Source of the DNA: an uncultured Phocaeicola sp.
GTDB taxonomy: Bacteria > Bacteroidota > Bacteroidia > Bacteroidales > Bacteroidaceae
DNA: 64,000 bases
Direction of reading: 5' to 3'
Assembly: GCA_948579315.1 (NCBI GenBank)
Contig: CAPAOL010000007.1
Coordinates: forward strand, 1 to 64,000
Notes under the pieces: model-generated
Seen by the model: the letters and a program-made list of their open reading frames with translations, nothing else
The model's database searches: none
What the model was told of the DNA's origin: nothing
In this document: positions 61,865-64,000 of the stretch, one piece after another
Position numbering within the stretch: the stretch's first letter is position 1
Layout of the letters: each line of letters opens with the position of its first letter
Position numbers and translations under genes: made by a program

Positions 61865-63319
61865 ATGAAACAATTTAAATCAATACTATTAGGCATTTCT
61901 TTATTCTTGTTACATTCGTGTAACTTACTGGATGTAGATACTGTTTCAAGCATTACCGGAGATGGATACTGGAATACAAAAGGCGATGTAGAAAGTTATA
62001 TGATCGGTATTTATACCAAATTGCGCGATACATCGAATTCTACTCTTCATTTTGAAGACAGAGGAGATGCCTTTACAACAGGGCTGGAAGGTGGCCCTTC
62101 TAATTTATGGGCGCAAAACCTCACATCGCAAAATGGTTATAGCTGGTCGAGCTATTACTCTGTAATACAACATTGTAATATGTTACTGAAGTATACTCCC
62201 GGAATAGATTTTGGTGTAGAGGCTGATAAAAACAGATTATTGGCAGAGGCGTATTGTATCAGAGGGTATATGTATTTCTGTATTGCCCGGATATGGGGGG
62301 ATGCCCCTTTGGAACTGGAACCGACAGAAAGTTCAAATAAGCCTAAGTTAGCAAGAGAACCCGCGGAGGAAGTTTTGGCACGTGCTCTAAGTGATGTAAA
62401 TGCAGCAATCGATCTTTTTCCGGAAGAAAGTTATGCAAATGGAAAAGGAAGGGCATCGAAGCCGGCATGCTATGCATTGAAAGCCGATATTTTGCTATGG
62501 AAAGCAAAAGTGATGAATGGATCGGAACAAGATTTGAAAGATGTCATAACTTATGCGGATCTGGCAAGTAAAGGACTTTCACTGGAAGATAACTTTGCAG
62601 ATATTTATGGAACTAAATATGGGAAAGAAGTGATATGGACTATCCATTTCGAAATTTATGAAAAGGAAGCTCAGTATAGTCAGAGTCTGAAGCCAAGAGA
62701 TGTTTTTGTAGAAAAGGCGGTCAATAAGGATGAAATTCCTTATGCTAAAGGAGGAGCTCGCAGCACTTATGCACCAAGTCCGTTTTTGATAGGTCTTTTT
62801 AATGCTAATTCGGCAGATATCAGAACCAAAGACTCTTATATCACTGCAAAGGATGCGGACGGAAATGAAATAGGGACCTTTGATAATAAGATGAAGGGAA
62901 CAAAAACAGAAGGAGATCGTACCTATGACTCAGATATAGTTATATATCGGCTTGCAGAGATGTATTTATTTAAAGCAGAAGCTTATGCGGCGTTAAATCA
63001 AACGCCACAGGCTATTATTGAACTGAATAGAGTCAGAAATCGTGCCAAGATTGGAACTTATAATGGAAGTACCAATAAAATAGCAGTGGAGAAAGAAATT
63101 CTGAACGAGCGTGCAAGAGAGTTATATCTTGAGAGGAAAAGATGGCCCGATCTTCTTAGATTTCATTATGGTGGAACGATTGATGTTTATCAGGAGGTCC
63201 CGAACTTAAAGAAAAAAGTCGATGATAATATTATCATTCCATTATATCTTGCAATCCCATTGAGCGATATAAATATCAATCCTAATTTAAAACAAACTCA
63301 AGGATATGAAAACCTATAA
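61865..63319 (+). CDS. SusD-like surface glycan-binding lipoprotein
   Basis: A 484-residue lipoprotein (lipobox FLLHSCNLLD, Cys19) with TPR-like helices (RLLAEAYCIRGYMYFCIARIWGD) and a C-terminal RagB/SusD segment (LNRVRNRAKIG, NERARELYLERKRWPDLLRF). It closes over the SusC barrel and delivers ligand. Its stop codon overlaps the next start by 14 bp. Confidence 0.93.
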   Translation: MKQFKSILLGISLFLLHSCNLLDVDTVSSITGDGYWNTKGDVESYMIGIYTKLRDTSNSTLHFEDRGDAFTTGLEGGPSNLWAQNLTSQNGYSWSSYYSVIQHCNMLLKYTPGIDFGVEADKNRLLAEAYCIRGYMYFCIARIWGDAPLELEPTESSNKPKLAREPAEEVLARALSDVNAAIDLFPEESYANGKGRASKPACYALKADILLWKAKVMNGSEQDLKDVITYADLASKGLSLEDNFADIYGTKYGKEVIWTIHFEIYEKEAQYSQSLKPRDVFVEKAVNKDEIPYAKGGARSTYAPSPFLIGLFNANSADIRTKDSYITAKDADGNEIGTFDNKMKGTKTEGDRTYDSDIVIYRLAEMYLFKAEAYAALNQTPQAIIELNRVRNRAKIGTYNGSTNKIAVEKEILNERARELYLERKRWPDLLRFHYGGTIDVYQEVPNLKKKVDDNIIIPLYLAIPLSDININPNLKQTQGYENL

Positions 63320-64000
63320 GATTATTACATGTATATTTCTTTTTATAAGTATGTTTACACAAGCTTGTCAAAAAGATGATGAGACACAAGGAAACCCAAC
63401 TCCTGTTCCACCGGAAGAAGAAGTGCCTTCGTCCGAATTCAACTATATTTATAATCAAGGGACGGATGGTTTTGAACTCTATCGAATACCTGCTATTGTT
63501 AAAAGTAAAAGCAATACTTTATTAGCTTTTGCTGAAGCTAGAAAAGCTCGAAGTAATGGAGATAGCGGAGATATAGATCTTGTAGTCAAACGTTCGTCGG
63601 ATAATGGAAAAACATGGAGTAAACAGATTACGATATGGAATGATGGACAAAACACTTGTGGAAATCCCGTGCCTATTGTTGACGACAGAGGTAGAATACA
63701 TCTGCTTATGACTTGGAATTTCCAGACTGATAAATGGGGAGCAATAACCAATGGTACCGGAGAAGACAGCCGACGTCCGTACTATACATATTCTGATGAT
63801 GACGGCATTACTTGGGCGCAACCAGTTGAAATAACTTCTTCTGTAAAAAAAGAAAAATGGGATTGGTATGCTACCGGTCCGTGCCATGGTATTCAGATTC
63901 AAAAGGGAATACATAAAGGAAGATTAGTTGCTCCAAACTATTTTACAACTCGGGAGAGTGGAAAGGTCACGAGTTATTCTCACATCATTTATTCTGATGA
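63306..64000 (+). CDS. Second sialidase, cut by the window end
   Basis: The first 231 codons of an exported sialidase starting MKTYKIITCIFLFISMFTQAC (lipoprotein, Cys21). The RIP motif LYRIPAIVKSKSNTLLAFAEA and the Asp boxes SSDNGKTW and SDDDGITW are visible, and WDWYATGPCHG continues the propeller. It is a surface lipoprotein, unlike the exported nanH at 55656, and lacks that protein's N-terminal domain. The start overlaps the SusD stop. Confidence 0.9.
   Translation, partial: MKTYKIITCIFLFISMFTQACQKDDETQGNPTPVPPEEEVPSSEFNYIYNQGTDGFELYRIPAIVKSKSNTLLAFAEARKARSNGDSGDIDLVVKRSSDNGKTWSKQITIWNDGQNTCGNPVPIVDDRGRIHLLMTWNFQTDKWGAITNGTGEDSRRPYYTYSDDDGITWAQPVEITSSVKKEKWDWYATGPCHGIQIQKGIHKGRLVAPNYFTTRESGKVTSYSHIIYSD

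Noticed and set aside
1..64000. tRNA, rRNA or CRISPR loci
   Set aside because: None was recognised by eye on either strand.

Overview
The window looks like a Bacteroides chromosome segment. The supporting signs are SusC/SusD outer-membrane pairs, lipoprotein boxes ending in Cys, the sigma-ABfr type promoter pattern (TTTG, about 20 bp, TAnnTTTG), GldE, a 30-residue AURKAIP1/COX24-like ribosomal protein, and the characteristic housekeeping genes. The species cannot be fixed from the sequence alone.

Layout. 1-7123: two FtsX-type ABC permeases and a TolC-like channel, followed by an NtrC-type response regulator and its histidine kinase. 7216-14557: housekeeping genes (CDP-alcohol transferase, GtrA, RNase G, the tiny ribosomal protein, HU, MutY, SSB, GldE, phosphopantetheinyl transferase). 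14854-19687: a vitamin B12 capture operon on the minus strand (BtuB-like receptor, BtuG-like propeller, DUF4465/BtuH-like lipoprotein). 19755-36455: a 16.7-kb AT-rich integrated element bounded by a 21-bp direct repeat, with its integrase next to the right repeat. 36456-51433: native genes again, including DUF5106, transglutaminase-like, DUF3805, ABC-F, PHP phosphatase, a HipBA pair, a fucose-isomerase-like protein, an aminotransferase, a LolC/E permease, a glycosyltransferase and an AI-2E transporter. 51629-64000: a probable small RNA, an HU-like protein, then a sialic-acid utilisation locus (FadR-type GntR regulator, mutarotase, neuraminate lyase, sialidase, MFS transporter, SusC, SusD and a second sialidase cut by the window end).

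The most interesting region is the element. It sits inside the 5' leader of the btuB operon. The native cobalamin riboswitch (36565-36742) with its consensus promoter is now on the far side of the element, 17 kb from btuB. Just inside the element's left end is a second, diverged cobalamin riboswitch (20016-20191) reading outward across the attachment site into btuB. The element thus appears to disconnect a host gene from its riboswitch and supply a substitute. Its cargo is a nine-gene minus-strand cluster: a zinc-ribbon/WG-repeat membrane protein, an SPFH-GYF2 protein, small membrane and zinc-ribbon proteins, and secreted proteins. The cluster is preceded by a large folded leader or non-coding RNA with its own promoter. 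The element also carries a NADAR-family protein, a second short tyrosine recombinase and a primase-like replication protein. No relaxase, secretion or capsid gene is visible.

All functional calls are from reading protein and DNA motifs; no database search was run.
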